Numbered from the stretch's first letter, positions 52,197-62,442 are shown. The stretch: 64,000 nt of DNA from Gillisia sp. CAL575 (GCF_000403785.1 NZ_APHJ01000021.1:310001-374000); one strand, 5' to 3'. Notes: generated by a model from the sequence alone, not told the origin. Translations and numbers: made by a program.

Positions 52197-52987
52197 AATT
52201 TTCCAGACATCATTTTATGCATTGGGCTGCTTTTTCTATTAACATAACCATGATAAGCTATATTAAGAAAGATTAGCACTGCGGCACTTAAACCTACATA
52301 GGCTAATGTACTATTTTCATCAAGCTGTTTTACGTAGATCGCTACCAATGACCATACTCCAACCAAAGCAAATTCTCTCATGTTTCTGGTATGGATAATT
52401 GTAATATTAATTACAGTTGCAGCGGCAATCATGATCATAGTCCACTGCACCTCGGTAAACATACCTCCGTCCCAGCCTAATTTAGCCAAATACGCAGTTA
52501 TATTGGCAATAGTTGCTACAGTGATCCATCCGGAATATAAACAAATTGGCCACCAATAAAAACCTATGATCTTAAATGTTGCATCCCAACGTTCCATATT
52601 AGTTTTTATAATAATTGCAATTAGGCTGCCTAACATTATAAGCATCAAAATAACCGATATCAAAGTATACTCATAAAGCCATGCGAATACCCATAAAGCA
52701 TTTGCGAAATTCGTAATATAAAACCAAGGCCCGGTCTTGAACTCATTTCCATCCTTAGGTTTATCTGAATAACAACTATAAACCTGATAAATCGAAAATA
52801 TTAACAGTGCTATATAAATAGGTCCCCAAATAGCAAAAGCATAACCTGCAGGAGTGAAAAGATTGTCATATTCGGCGCTTAAACCACCTATTGTATTTCC
52901 ATTAATCCCAACTATCTGAGAAAAATAACTGGCAAGAATGGCGGTTATTACCGATAACAAATTGATAATAGCTAATCTCTTATTCAT
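52193..52987 (-). CDS. TspO/MBR-like tryptophan-rich membrane protein
   Basis: A 264-residue protein with about seven hydrophobic helices and several tryptophans. The block FTPAGYAFAIWGPIYIALL resembles the TspO/MBR signature. It is longer than classical TspO (about 160 residues). TspO proteins bind tetrapyrroles and act in stress; the role here is inferred only from resemblance. It lies 12 bp downstream of the PdeM gene and may be the last gene of that transcript. Confidence 0.7.
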   Translation of the reverse strand: MNKRLAIINLLSVITAILASYFSQIVGINGNTIGGLSAEYDNLFTPAGYAFAIWGPIYIALLIFSIYQVYSCYSDKPKDGNEFKTGPWFYITNFANALWVFAWLYEYTLISVILMLIMLGSLIAIIIKTNMERWDATFKIIGFYWWPICLYSGWITVATIANITAYLAKLGWDGGMFTEVQWTMIMIAAATVINITIIHTRNMREFALVGVWSLVAIYVKQLDENSTLAYVGLSAAVLIFLNIAYHGYVNRKSSPMHKMMSGKF

Positions 52988-52999
52988 AACTTCTAAAGT

Positions 53000-53635
53000 T
53001 TAAAAAACTGAAATAACTTCTGTTTTGGTTATTGCAAAGATACGATCTCCCTCATTTGGTGAGATCCAGAAATTTCCCGTAAACTCACCAAATGCGGGTA
53101 ATATTAGTTGTTCTTTATTTTGATAAAAACAACGTAACTGAAGCGTTTGCCTTCCGTTTCCTCTTAATTTGAATCCAGGGTGAAGGTGTCCGCATATATT
53201 AAAAAAACCTTGTCTTTCTTCAGGATGATGTGTTAATAAGAGATCCCCAATAATAATTTCAGAATAAATCTTAACTCCTAACGCATCATATTTTAATTCA
53301 GATATAATATCATGATTTCCAGCCACCAAGATCACTGGAATATTTATAGTTTCCATCCATTGTGTAAATAGATCCCATTCCATATTTAAAGAGCTATGAA
53401 AAAGATCTCCCATAAATACAATACTTTTTGGTGAAAAGAATTCCACCACCTGATCCATTTTTCTGAAATTTTCTGAAATAGCAGCTTGCGGAACAGCGCT
53501 TCCATATTTTCTAAAATGCGAGATCTTCCCAAGATGTACATCGCTAATTAGCAATATCTCCTGCTCTTCCCAATACATAGTACCAGAATGATGCAAAATG
53601 AATGTTTGATTAGCTAAATGTATCTTTTCTATCAC
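53000..53635 (-). CDS. pdeM: Ligase-associated phosphoesterase PdeM
   Basis: A 211-residue calcineurin-like metallophosphoesterase with SDVHLGK (Asp32, His34), GDLFH (76-80), GNHD (106-109), a late THH pair and GHLHPG. It is located 13 bp after the Lhr-like helicase gene on the same strand, the conserved order of the ligase-associated DNA damage response cluster, where it is thought to process DNA ends. No signal peptide; cytoplasmic. Confidence 0.88.
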   Translation of the reverse strand: MIEKIHLANQTFILHHSGTMYWEEQEILLISDVHLGKISHFRKYGSAVPQAAISENFRKMDQVVEFFSPKSIVFMGDLFHSSLNMEWDLFTQWMETINIPVILVAGNHDIISELKYDALGVKIYSEIIIGDLLLTHHPEERQGFFNICGHLHPGFKLRGNGRQTLQLRCFYQNKEQLILPAFGEFTGNFWISPNEGDRIFAITKTEVISVF

Positions 53636-53648
53636 CCTGCAAATTTAA

Positions 53649-56135
53649 TCACTTTTCTAGTTGTTTCAGCATTTTGCGGATGCGGTCTTCCACTTTTTCT
53701 GAAGTCAGTTTCTCCCGAAGTCTATCTGTAATTATTGGAAATGAAAAGGGAGTCGCTTTCTCACAGGCTTTCCAAACTATTTCCTGATGCGAGATTCGTT
53801 CTAAAGCTTGCCGTAACCTACCTTCCTCCAATTGATGTTCAAAAGTTTCTCGAAAAGCCTGAAGGAATAAAAGATTGTCTGGCTCATAATCTCTAAAAAC
53901 ACTAAAAAGCAATTGGGAATTAGACTGAAGGTGTTTTGTTTTTATAAGTTTATTGGGATAACCCGTAAAAACCATACCGGCAATAACTGCAACATCCCGA
54001 AACTTTCTTCGTGCCATTTCTGTAGCGTTTAAACTCTTATAAAGATCGTCCATCAAGAATTCCGAAGAAAAAAGATTATTATCTAAAACCTGCTCCATAT
54101 TTATTTCCTGATCGGAAAGCAATTCAAATCCATAGTCGTTAAACGCAAGCGTAAAACTAATTGGCAGCAATAAGCTAATTCTATATGCCAGTAAACTTCC
54201 AAGAGCTTCATGAACAAATCTACCTTCAAAAGGATAAAAAATAGCGTGATAGCCTTCTCGTGTTTTAAAAGTTTCTATTAAAAATTCATTGCTTTTTGGG
54301 ATGATAGATTCTCGTAATTGCCTTTTAAAAATAGGTTTTAAGGCTTTTAATTCTTCTGAAGTTTTCTTCGTTCTTCCTTTGTCATCTTTTTCCATTGAAG
54401 CTGCTGCTTCGTACATCTCTTCTCTAAGCAATTCGCTCATCTGTGCAGAAAAGGCCATTCTTCCTCCTTGCCAGCTAGGAACCCGAGAAGTTTTACTTTT
54501 TGATGATCTCACGATCACTTGCATATTCTTTATATGCACTAATTCTAAGTTTCTTCCTGCAAATGTAAACACATCGCCAGGCTTCAACTTGGAAATAAAC
54601 CATTCTTCTATACTTCCAATAAAACCGCCTTTCATATATTTCACAGTGAGCACGGCATCACTTACAATTGTTCCAATTTGCAAACGGTGCCTCATGGCAA
54701 CTCCCTTATCGTTCACTTTAAATGAACCATCTTCTTCAATTTCCACCTTTTTATATTCATCGTAAGCTTGTAAACTCTGACTGCCCTTGGTGATAAAATT
54801 CAGCACCCATTCCCATTGACCTTCAGTAATTGCATGAAAACAAAAAGTAGATTTTATCTCTGGATAGATGTCGGCAGGAAAAAAACCATCTGAAACAGCG
54901 AGGGTTGTAAGGTATTGCACCAAAACATCGAAGCTTAACAAATAGGGAATCCTATCTTCCACGACCGTTTTATTCACAGCTTTGTGCAATGCCGAAGCTT
55001 CAATAAGCTCAATGGCATGCGTGGGTAAAAAGTAGATCACACTTTGTTTTCCGGGCTGGTGTCCGCTTCTTCCCGCTCGTTGAATAAATCTTGCTACCCC
55101 TTTTGGCCCACCAATTTGAATGATAGTTTCTACAGGTGCAAAATCAACTCCAAGATCTAAACTAGAAGTACAAACTACTGCTTTTAAAGATTCGTTTCTA
55201 ATGGCTTGCTCTACCCAAAGTCTGGTTTCCTTATTGATGCTTCCGTGGTGCATTGCGACATCCCCAGCAAATTCTGGGTATTTCTCCATTAATTTCTGAA
55301 ACCACAGTTCGCATTGTGATCGCGTATTAGTAAATAACAAAGTGGTTTTGGAATTATTTATTATTGGAACCACCTCAGCAATTAAATGTAAGCCTAAATG
55401 TCCTCTCCAAGGAAACTTCTCCATTTTCTTCGGAATAATAGAGCGTACATCTATTTTCTTTTTTAAATCTGCCTTGATCATTACCGAGTTTTGATAAGCA
55501 GCCGATTCCGGACCCAATAATACTTCACGAGCCTCCTGAAGATTTCCTATAGTTGCTGAAATTCCCCAGATCTTCAGTTTTTTAGAAATCGTTTTTAATC
55601 GGGATAATCCTAATTCTACCTGTACTCCTCGTTTTGTCCCCAATACTTCGTGCCACTCATCTATAACAATCGCATTAAGATCTTTAAACATCTTAGCATA
55701 ATTTTTTGAAGACAGTAGTAACTGTAAGCTTTCCGGAGTAGTAATTAGAAGATCTGGCATTGTTCGTTTTTGTGCCGCTCGCTCTTTTTGGGAGGTGTCA
55801 CCAGATCTAATTCCCACGGTTAAGGATGTTCCCATTTCCTCTGCAAATCTTCTTGCAGATTGTTCTATTTCTACTGAAAGTGCCCGCAGAGGAGTGATCC
55901 AAATCGCTTTTAAGCCTTTTTTGTGTTTGGTTTTATAATCTGGATTATTCTTTATGTATTCCAAAACAATAGGTACCCAAAGAGCATAAGTCTTTCCGCT
56001 TCCCGTAGGAGCGTTTAAAAGACCATTTTTATTTTGTAGATAACTTTTCCAGGTATCTCTTTGGAATTTGAATGATTTCCAGCTCTGCTCGGCAAACCAA
56101 TTCTCTGCAAGTTTTATAAGTTCTGCCCTGCTCAA
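53649..56135 (-). CDS. Ligase-associated DEXH-box DNA helicase (Lhr-core family)
   Basis: An 828-residue SF2 helicase. Walker A NAPTGSGKT (41-49), DEWH (159-162), SATIG motif III, then a RecA2 domain with CTSSLDLGVDFAPVE and QRAGRSGH, a winged-helix region and a C-terminal domain typical of Lhr-core proteins. It stands upstream of pdeM. The ligase and exonuclease of the same pathway are 2 kb further upstream, separated by two genes not normally part of the cluster. Confidence 0.93.
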   Translation of the reverse strand: MSRAELIKLAENWFAEQSWKSFKFQRDTWKSYLQNKNGLLNAPTGSGKTYALWVPIVLEYIKNNPDYKTKHKKGLKAIWITPLRALSVEIEQSARRFAEEMGTSLTVGIRSGDTSQKERAAQKRTMPDLLITTPESLQLLLSSKNYAKMFKDLNAIVIDEWHEVLGTKRGVQVELGLSRLKTISKKLKIWGISATIGNLQEAREVLLGPESAAYQNSVMIKADLKKKIDVRSIIPKKMEKFPWRGHLGLHLIAEVVPIINNSKTTLLFTNTRSQCELWFQKLMEKYPEFAGDVAMHHGSINKETRLWVEQAIRNESLKAVVCTSSLDLGVDFAPVETIIQIGGPKGVARFIQRAGRSGHQPGKQSVIYFLPTHAIELIEASALHKAVNKTVVEDRIPYLLSFDVLVQYLTTLAVSDGFFPADIYPEIKSTFCFHAITEGQWEWVLNFITKGSQSLQAYDEYKKVEIEEDGSFKVNDKGVAMRHRLQIGTIVSDAVLTVKYMKGGFIGSIEEWFISKLKPGDVFTFAGRNLELVHIKNMQVIVRSSKSKTSRVPSWQGGRMAFSAQMSELLREEMYEAAASMEKDDKGRTKKTSEELKALKPIFKRQLRESIIPKSNEFLIETFKTREGYHAIFYPFEGRFVHEALGSLLAYRISLLLPISFTLAFNDYGFELLSDQEINMEQVLDNNLFSSEFLMDDLYKSLNATEMARRKFRDVAVIAGMVFTGYPNKLIKTKHLQSNSQLLFSVFRDYEPDNLLFLQAFRETFEHQLEEGRLRQALERISHQEIVWKACEKATPFSFPIITDRLREKLTSEKVEDRIRKMLKQLEK

Positions 56136-56219
56136 TTTAAAAAAGCTGAATGTTTAATAATTAAAAATATAGGATTTCACTCTTAAAGATAAATCATCAA
56201 TTAGGAACAGAAAGTAGTT

Positions 56220-56894
56220 TTAACGTTCTATTTTAAAATTATTAAGATTGATGTCATCAACCCCAATATTATCAAAAGGATATTCCAATTGATTTTGAAT
56301 ATTGTATAAAGAAATTAGTACAAACTGAGTTAGAATGACAATAAAATAGGCAATCCAATCTGCATCATTTACCCCTAAGTTGTAAATAATCGTTGGTGCA
56401 TAAATTAGAGGAAAAATATAAATAAACACCTCACAATAAGCCATTAAACTAATAGGAGTTCTATGAATATGAATAGCATGTAAATTCTCTATAGATTCAT
56501 GCGTATCCTTCATAAATTTAAAAACTCTGTCTCTAAGCTTATACGGAATAAGGTTTTCTTCATTTGAAATAAAATTATATACTTGGTGCACGATTTCATC
56601 TAAGCCCTTGATATCAGCATTTTTTTTGGATAGATGCTCTATGGTTTTTAGATTAATTTCACTTAATATTTTATCAATTTCAGCCTTTCTTTCTTCAAGA
56701 AGTTTCTCGTTACTACTTATATAATATTGAACTGTTTTTAAGGAACTTACAAATTTACTTAAATGCTCTAAAGCCTTTTCTCTTCGTTTAAAAGAACTAC
56801 GAATGGTAAATACTAAAGGAAAAATAATAGCAATACTGAGCAAGGTAAGGTCCACATTAAAGTTGATCTTAAACCTAAAGAACAAATACGTCAT
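56220..56894 (-). CDS. Bestrophin-like membrane protein
   Basis: A 224-residue protein with a TM near 14-32, a long charged helical region (35-135), two more TMs (about 150-200) and a C-terminal IQNQLEYPFDNIGVDDINL segment that resembles the bestrophin IENPFG-D-D-L motif. Bestrophins are anion channels; this protein is shorter than classical UPF0187 members, so the assignment is tentative. It sits inside the repair cluster, transcribed in the same direction as the helicase. Confidence 0.6.
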   Translation of the reverse strand: MTYLFFRFKINFNVDLTLLSIAIIFPLVFTIRSSFKRREKALEHLSKFVSSLKTVQYYISSNEKLLEERKAEIDKILSEINLKTIEHLSKKNADIKGLDEIVHQVYNFISNEENLIPYKLRDRVFKFMKDTHESIENLHAIHIHRTPISLMAYCEVFIYIFPLIYAPTIIYNLGVNDADWIAYFIVILTQFVLISLYNIQNQLEYPFDNIGVDDINLNNFKIER

Positions 56895-56996
56895 TATTGC
56901 TGAAAGTGATAACGTAAAAAATGTTCTATAATTTATTATGGATAAATATTTTCTAATAGCTTGGTTTTTAATATCTTAGATAAATATACATCTATT

Positions 56997-58055
56997 ATGA
57001 GTAAATCTGCTATCCTCAGTATTTTGCTCCCCACAATTTTATTTATCAACATTTCTATTGCGCAAGAATTTAAGAATGATCTTGTAGAGGTTCCATCTGC
57101 ACTATTTATTAATAATGAGGTGATGCACATTTCCCTTAAATACTCTAATAAAGATATTAAAAAAGAAACCAACGATTCTACATTTATCACAACCTTTCTA
57201 AAATTTAAAGACGAGGAACAAAACTGGGATTCTTTGGAGGTGAGATTACGTAAACGAGGAAATTTTCGACTGAAAAACTGCTATTTCGTTCCAATTAAAG
57301 TAAAAATCAAAAAGAAAGAAGGTAATAACACTCTTTTTGAAGGCCACAAAAATTTGAAATTAGTGCTACCATGCTTACTTCAAAAGGAATCCAATGATAA
57401 TATTTTAAAAGAATACTTAGCTTATAAGTTGTATGAAATTGTGTCCCCTTTTCATTTCAAATCTAAATTGGTACATCTTAGCTACGAAGAAATAAGGGGA
57501 AAGAATACAAAAGATCATGAATTATTTGCAATTCTTATTGAAGATGATAAAAATGTAGCAAAACGACTAGGTGGTAAAGTTTTGGATATAAAAGCACATC
57601 CCTTAAATCAGGTGCCATTGGAGTGCGTTAGAAACTCATTTTTTCAATACATGATTGGAAATACAGATTATTCAACCGCCTACCAACATAATATTAAATT
57701 AATATTTTTAGAAAAAACAATTATCCCAGTGCCTTATGATTTTGATATGTGTGGATTGGTGAACACTAGCTATGCAACAGTATCTCAAATTAATAATGAG
57801 AAATTATCCATTGATAATGTAAAACAAAGAATTTATAGAGGATTTGAAAGAGACCCAAAAATATTTGATGATGTTAGATTGGAGTTTTTAGAGAACAGGT
57901 CTGCTATTCTCGGAGCAATCAAAGAATGTGAGTTATTATTTGAAAATCGAGGAGAGTATATTTCTACTGTAGAATATATTGAGGAATTTTTTGAAGTTTT
58001 AATTAGTGATAGGAAATTTGAAAAAGAAATAGTAAGTCGGGTTAGAAAAAACTAA
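56997..58055 (+). CDS. Exported protein, CotH-like features, unknown function
   Basis: A 352-residue protein with a signal peptide (MSKSAILSILLPTILF...SIAQ). Blocks LRKRGNFRLKNCYFVPIKVK, KEYLAYKLYEIV, FFQYMIGNTDYS and VPYDFDMCGLVN recall the R-G-N and PYDFD motifs of CotH-kinase-type domains, so a relationship to that fold is possible but distant. The ATG at 56997 is chosen over 56961 because it gives a clean signal peptide. It is transcribed opposite to the genes on both sides. Confidence 0.65.
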   Translation: MSKSAILSILLPTILFINISIAQEFKNDLVEVPSALFINNEVMHISLKYSNKDIKKETNDSTFITTFLKFKDEEQNWDSLEVRLRKRGNFRLKNCYFVPIKVKIKKKEGNNTLFEGHKNLKLVLPCLLQKESNDNILKEYLAYKLYEIVSPFHFKSKLVHLSYEEIRGKNTKDHELFAILIEDDKNVAKRLGGKVLDIKAHPLNQVPLECVRNSFFQYMIGNTDYSTAYQHNIKLIFLEKTIIPVPYDFDMCGLVNTSYATVSQINNEKLSIDNVKQRIYRGFERDPKIFDDVRLEFLENRSAILGAIKECELLFENRGEYISTVEYIEEFFEVLISDRKFEKEIVSRVRKN

Positions 58056-58084
58056 AGCTTACTACAATTATAATTGAATAAAAA

Positions 58085-59680
58085 TCATTTAGGAATAAGT
58101 GCTTTGAGGTCTTCTATCGTATTTGCATCCTCTACCTTCTTGTCTTGTCTCCACCTTAAAATTCTCGGAAATCTTGTAGCTACTCCACTTTTATGCCTCT
58201 TAGATTCTGCAATTCCTTCAAAAGCAATTTCAAAAACATGATGCGGAGTTACACTTCTTACAGGTCCAAATCTTTCTAGAGTATTTCTCTTGATCCAAGC
58301 ATCCACCTTTCTAAATTCTGCATCGGTAAGACCAGAATAAGCTTTGGCAAAGGTTACTAATTCATTTTTTTCCTTATCCCACAATCCAAATGTATAATCT
58401 GTAAATAAATTAGAACGTCGCCCGTGACCACGCATTGCATAGGTTAACACAGCATCAACAGTCAAAGGATCTACCTTCCACTTCCACCAATCTCCTTTTT
58501 TTCTTCCTACCAAATATGGCGAATCCAACTTTTTCAGCATTAAGCCTTCAGAACGTTCCTCTCTGGCTCGTTGACGTTCTTCAGCAACTTCCTCCCAAGT
58601 ATTAAAAGCAAGGTTTTTTGATAAGTATAAAGGAATTTCAGAAGTACCTACATCTTTAACCAAGATTTTCAGCAACTCTCGTCTTTCTTTATATGAACTA
58701 TTCCGAATATCTTTTCCGTTCCATTCCAAGAGATCGTAAACTTTTAAGATCACTGGAGTTTTTTCTGGCAAAGCTTTAGAAACTGTCTTTCTCCCAATTC
58801 TAGTCTGCAAATCATTAAAAGTACCTATTTCACCATTTGGGAAAGGCAAGATTTCGCCATCCATGACCGTACCATTTGGAACGGTATTTATAAAGGACTG
58901 GAATTCTGGGTACTTATCGGTTACCAATTCTTCTCCACGACTCCAAACAAAAAGCTCGTTATTCCTTATGATCACCTGAGACCGAATTCCGTCCCATTTA
59001 TGCTCAGCACTCCAATCGCTTACATCCCCCAATTCTTGTGCTTCATTCTCTAAAGCATAAGCCAGATAGAACGGATATGGTTTTGACAGATAATCTTCTT
59101 CATTTTCTTCTAAAATAAGCTGAGTATAGGAAATTTTAGAAGGTTCCCAATTCCCCATTAATTTATAAGCAAGTATGTCTTCATCAATGTGAGTTGCTTT
59201 AGAAAGCGCTCGTGTCATTAATTTCTGACTTACACCTATTCTAAAACTTCCCGTAATTAATTTACTAAATACGAAACGCTCATAGTAATTGAGTTCTATC
59301 CAATTTTTGTGCAAATATTCCTTTTTCTCTGATTCAGGTAATTTTTTTAACTCGATGATCTCCTGAAGAAACTGATTCAAACTTTTATCTGATGAAGCAT
59401 CCGATGCAGGAATAATCAAGGCAATAGTTTCTGCCAGATCCCCAACAATATGATAAGATTCTTCAAATAACCAGAGAGGAATATTTGCGAGTTCTGTAGC
59501 CCATTCTCTTAGTAAAGTTGTATTCACAGGTCTTGGCGGTCTTCTATGAGATAAAATAGCTATTGCCCAAACCTTATCTTTATCTGATGCTTCTTCAAAG
59601 TATCGAGTTAGTGCCTCGACTTTTAGGGTAGTCTTATTAGTGCTATCCAGCGTTCTTATTAATTCGGCAAAAAGTTTCAT
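58085..59680 (-). CDS. ATP-dependent DNA ligase, repair type
   Basis: A 531-residue ligase with an N-terminal helical DNA-binding domain (1-200), the nucleotidyltransferase motif KWDG (catalytic Lys228), downstream motifs EGLMLKKL and KVDPLTVDAVLTY, and a C-terminal OB fold. The ATP-dependent form is in addition to the expected NAD-dependent replicative LigA. Its start overlaps the MBL exonuclease stop by four bases (ATGA), showing translational coupling. It is the ligase that defines the ligase-associated repair cluster. Confidence 0.93.
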   Translation of the reverse strand: MKLFAELIRTLDSTNKTTLKVEALTRYFEEASDKDKVWAIAILSHRRPPRPVNTTLLREWATELANIPLWLFEESYHIVGDLAETIALIIPASDASSDKSLNQFLQEIIELKKLPESEKKEYLHKNWIELNYYERFVFSKLITGSFRIGVSQKLMTRALSKATHIDEDILAYKLMGNWEPSKISYTQLILEENEEDYLSKPYPFYLAYALENEAQELGDVSDWSAEHKWDGIRSQVIIRNNELFVWSRGEELVTDKYPEFQSFINTVPNGTVMDGEILPFPNGEIGTFNDLQTRIGRKTVSKALPEKTPVILKVYDLLEWNGKDIRNSSYKERRELLKILVKDVGTSEIPLYLSKNLAFNTWEEVAEERQRAREERSEGLMLKKLDSPYLVGRKKGDWWKWKVDPLTVDAVLTYAMRGHGRRSNLFTDYTFGLWDKEKNELVTFAKAYSGLTDAEFRKVDAWIKRNTLERFGPVRSVTPHHVFEIAFEGIAESKRHKSGVATRFPRILRWRQDKKVEDANTIEDLKALIPK

Positions 59681-60747
59681 AAGTTTTCAGGTGTTTTTTC
59701 TACCAATTCTGGATCTTTTTCAACTTCACTCTTCGCTTCTAATTCCCCTATTTCTCCTTCATATTGAGTCTCTTCTGTTCTGGCATCATAGCCTTTTTCT
59801 CTCAAGAATCTTGAAAAAATTTCGGTATAACCATGTGTACAGATCACTTTTTCACAACCTGTGCCTTCTATTGCCTGCAACAATCCTTGCCAATCACAAT
59901 GATCTGAAAGCACAAAACCTTTATCAATTGCTCTTCGTCTTCTTGCACCCCGAAAAGTCATCCATCCACTTGCCGACGCTGTGACAAATGGCACCATTTT
60001 CCTGATCCACGGAGTTCCTTGAGCACTTGGTGGCGCTAGTACTATACTTCCCTTTAAATCATCTTTTTTAGTATCCCTTGTAACTCTAATTGTTTCGGGC
60101 ATGCTTAACTGTGGCCTTAAAACCTCTGTCATATTTTCAATAGCACCATGAGTATAGATCTTTCCAATACTAGGATCTAAATACTTCAACAAACGTTGTG
60201 CTTTTCCTAAAGAATATCCAAACAGTACAGAAGTTCTTCCATCCTCTCTATTTTGCTGCCACCAATTATTTACATCTGCCATCACCTGATCTTGAGGCAC
60301 CCATTTAAAAGCAGGCAATCCAAAGGTGCATTCAGTAATAAAAGAATGACATTTAACAGATTCATAAGGAACTGCAACCCCATCATCTTCCATTTTATAA
60401 TCTCCTGTAAATACCCAAACTTCTCCTTTATATTCAACCCGAATTTGAGAAGAACCAATAATATGTCCCGCCGGGTGAAGTGAGAATTTAACTCCGTTTA
60501 TAGTAAAAGTTTCATTCCATTCCTTGCCAGTAACCACTATTTCTCCCAATCTGTGCCTAATAATTGGCACATTAGAATGATGAGTAATATACTTTTTATG
60601 TCCCCATCTGGAATGATCTGCATGACCATGTGATATTATAGCATGATCTACCGGCTTCCAAGGATCTAAATACACCTTGGCTTGCTCGCAATAAATGCCT
60701 TTTTCATTAAATACCAACAAAGGTGCGTTCATCATAATTCTTTTCAT
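59677..60747 (-). CDS. Ligase-associated MBL-fold DNA exonuclease
   Basis: A 356-residue metallo-beta-lactamase/beta-CASP-like nuclease. The metal motif HGHADH (40-45), GDYKMEDDGVAVPYE, ECTFG, VLFGYSLGKAQRLL and SDHCDW are typical of the ligase-associated, SNM1-like exonucleases. It is the first gene of the cluster and overlaps the ligase gene by four bases. Likely trims DNA ends before ligation. Confidence 0.9.
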   Translation of the reverse strand: MKRIMMNAPLLVFNEKGIYCEQAKVYLDPWKPVDHAIISHGHADHSRWGHKKYITHHSNVPIIRHRLGEIVVTGKEWNETFTINGVKFSLHPAGHIIGSSQIRVEYKGEVWVFTGDYKMEDDGVAVPYESVKCHSFITECTFGLPAFKWVPQDQVMADVNNWWQQNREDGRTSVLFGYSLGKAQRLLKYLDPSIGKIYTHGAIENMTEVLRPQLSMPETIRVTRDTKKDDLKGSIVLAPPSAQGTPWIRKMVPFVTASASGWMTFRGARRRRAIDKGFVLSDHCDWQGLLQAIEGTGCEKVICTHGYTEIFSRFLREKGYDARTEETQYEGEIGELEAKSEVEKDPELVEKTPENL

Positions 60748-60866
60748 TAACTAAAGAAAGTTAATGCTTTTGCCTTTTCTTATAAAGGGATTAAGAAAAG
60801 ATTAGCGAATGTACAATCACCAGTTAATTATGATATAAATTGATTTCACATCAATAGCGGATTATC

Positions 60867-60874
60867 TATATTTG
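60867..60874 (+). promoter_or_regulatory. Putative -7 box of the TerB-like gene
   Basis: TATATTTG matches TAnnTTTG, 21 bp before the ATG at 60896. Confidence 0.4.
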
Positions 60875-60895
60875 CAGCAATAAATTATATTATAT

Positions 60896-61321
60896 ATGTC
60901 ATTTGTAGATTTGTTTGACTCGGGAGAGCATTTACGTAATTTAGGTCACTTTGCAGCTATCGTTAACCTAGCAGCAATAGATGGTGAAATAAATGCGTTG
61001 GAAGAAGTTCAGCTTCAAAGATTTGCTAGAAAATTGGATATTGATGAATCTGAGTATAGCAAAGTATTGCAAAACCCATCCTCCTTTCCAATTCAACCGC
61101 CTAATACTGTAGAAAGAAGATTAGAAAGATTGCATGATCTTTTTACGATCATATTTTCAGATCATGACATAGATGCTGAAGAAGCAGAGCTTATCAAAAA
61201 ATATGCAATTGGACTTGGATTTTCTGAAGAATCCTCTAAAGCGATTATCAAAAGATCTTTAGAGATCTATGGTGGACGTTTAAGTTTTGATGATTACCGA
61301 TATTTATTAAATAAAGAATAG
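60896..61321 (+). CDS. TerB-like (TerB domain) protein
   Basis: A 141-residue all-helical cytoplasmic protein. Two similar acidic helical turns, AAIDGEINALEEVQLQRFA and SDHDIDAEEAELIKKYA, match the metal-binding TerB fold; TerB domains are linked to tellurite resistance and general stress roles. Its stop is separated from the stop of the convergent fbp gene by a single base. Confidence 0.8.
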   Translation: MSFVDLFDSGEHLRNLGHFAAIVNLAAIDGEINALEEVQLQRFARKLDIDESEYSKVLQNPSSFPIQPPNTVERRLERLHDLFTIIFSDHDIDAEEAELIKKYAIGLGFSEESSKAIIKRSLEIYGGRLSFDDYRYLLNKE

Positions 61322-61322
61322 A

Positions 61323-62333
61323 CTAGCGGTCTTTCGCTGTCATAAATTCTTCGGCTTTTTCTACCATTTTTGTACTTCCACAAAAGAATGGAACTCGCTG
61401 ATGCAATTCAGTTGGCTTCAAGTCTAGTATTCTTCCAAACCCATCACTGGCTTTTCCACCAGCTTGTTCTACTATGAACGCCATTGGATTACATTCATAT
61501 AACAACCTTAATTTTCCAGAAGAATTCTGGGAACTTTTAGGGTAGATAAAAATCCCTCCTTTTATCATATTTCTATGGATATCACTAACCATAGAACCTA
61601 TATATCTTGAAGTATAAGGACCTTCGGGTTTTTCTTGTTGGCAATACTTAATATAGTCTTTTACACCCTGTGGAAAATGAATATAATTTCCTTCATTTAT
61701 AGAGTAGATAGTTCCAGTTTCAGGAAATTGCATTTGAGGATGTGATAAATACCAAGAACCCAATGCAGGATTTAAAGTAAATCCGTTTACTCCATTTCCG
61801 GTGGTGTACACCAACATTGTTGAAGTACCATAAATGATATATCCGGCAGCCACTTGTTTGTTCCCCGCTTGTAAGAAATCCTCTTTTGTAACCGGTGTTC
61901 CAACTGGAGTCACCCTTCTATAAATAGAAAAAATGGTTCCTACAGATACATTTACGTCTATATTAGAACTCCCATCCAAAGGATCCATAAGTACCACATA
62001 TTTGTTTTGGTGATCTTTTTTATGACCTTCAATGGTTATAAAGTCATCATTTTCTTCAGAAGCGATCCCACAAACAATCTCCCTGTTAGTAAGGGTTTTA
62101 ATAAATGTTTCATTTGCATAAACATCCATTTTTTGTTGATCTTCGCCTTGAATATTGGTCTCGCCATATGCTCCAATAATATCTACTAACCCAGCTTTAT
62201 TCACTTCATGATTTACTACTTTGGCAGCAAGTCTAATAGAATTTATCAATCTGGACAGCTCTCCAGAGGAGTACGCAAAATCCTCTTGATTTTCTATTAT
62301 GAATTCACCTAAAGTCTGATTTTTCTTGGACAT
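61323..62333 (-). CDS. fbp: Fructose-1,6-bisphosphatase, class I
   Basis: The gluconeogenic phosphatase that converts fructose 1,6-bisphosphate to fructose 6-phosphate. The 336-residue protein has the metal-binding [11 protein letters not shown] (Asp117, Asp120), the loop around SEENDD (92-97) and [20 protein letters not shown] with the substrate site, ending in a class I C terminus. It lies divergent from the two GNAT genes and aspartate kinase, a neighbourhood I recall as common in flavobacteria. Confidence 0.96.
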   Translation of the reverse strand: MSKKNQTLGEFIIENQEDFAYSSGELSRLINSIRLAAKVVNHEVNKAGLVDIIGAYGETNIQGEDQQKMDVYANETFIKTLTNREIVCGIASEENDDFITIEGHKKDHQNKYVVLMDPLDGSSNIDVNVSVGTIFSIYRRVTPVGTPVTKEDFLQAGNKQVAAGYIIYGTSTMLVYTTGNGVNGFTLNPALGSWYLSHPQMQFPETGTIYSINEGNYIHFPQGVKDYIKYCQQEKPEGPYTSRYIGSMVSDIHRNMIKGGIFIYPKSSQNSSGKLRLLYECNPMAFIVEQAGGKASDGFGRILDLKPTELHQRVPFFCGSTKMVEKAEEFMTAKDR

Positions 62334-62359
62334 TTTAATGGGATATGATTAAGTTGCGG

Positions 62360-62367
62360 CAAAAATA
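62360..62367 (-). promoter_or_regulatory. Putative -7 box of fbp
   Basis: Minus-strand TATTTTTG matches TAnnTTTG, 26 bp before the fbp ATG. Confidence 0.4.
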
Positions 62368-62423
62368 TTCAAAATATATAAGGTACTATAACGTTTTCGC
62401 CATTTAAATAAATGTAAGTTCCT

Positions 62424-62431
62424 TATTTTTG
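62424..62431 (+). promoter_or_regulatory. Putative -7 box of the first GNAT gene
   Basis: TATTTTTG matches TAnnTTTG, 11 bp before the ATG at 62443, giving a very short leader. Confidence 0.4.
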
Positions 62432-62442
62432 AAATAATTAAC

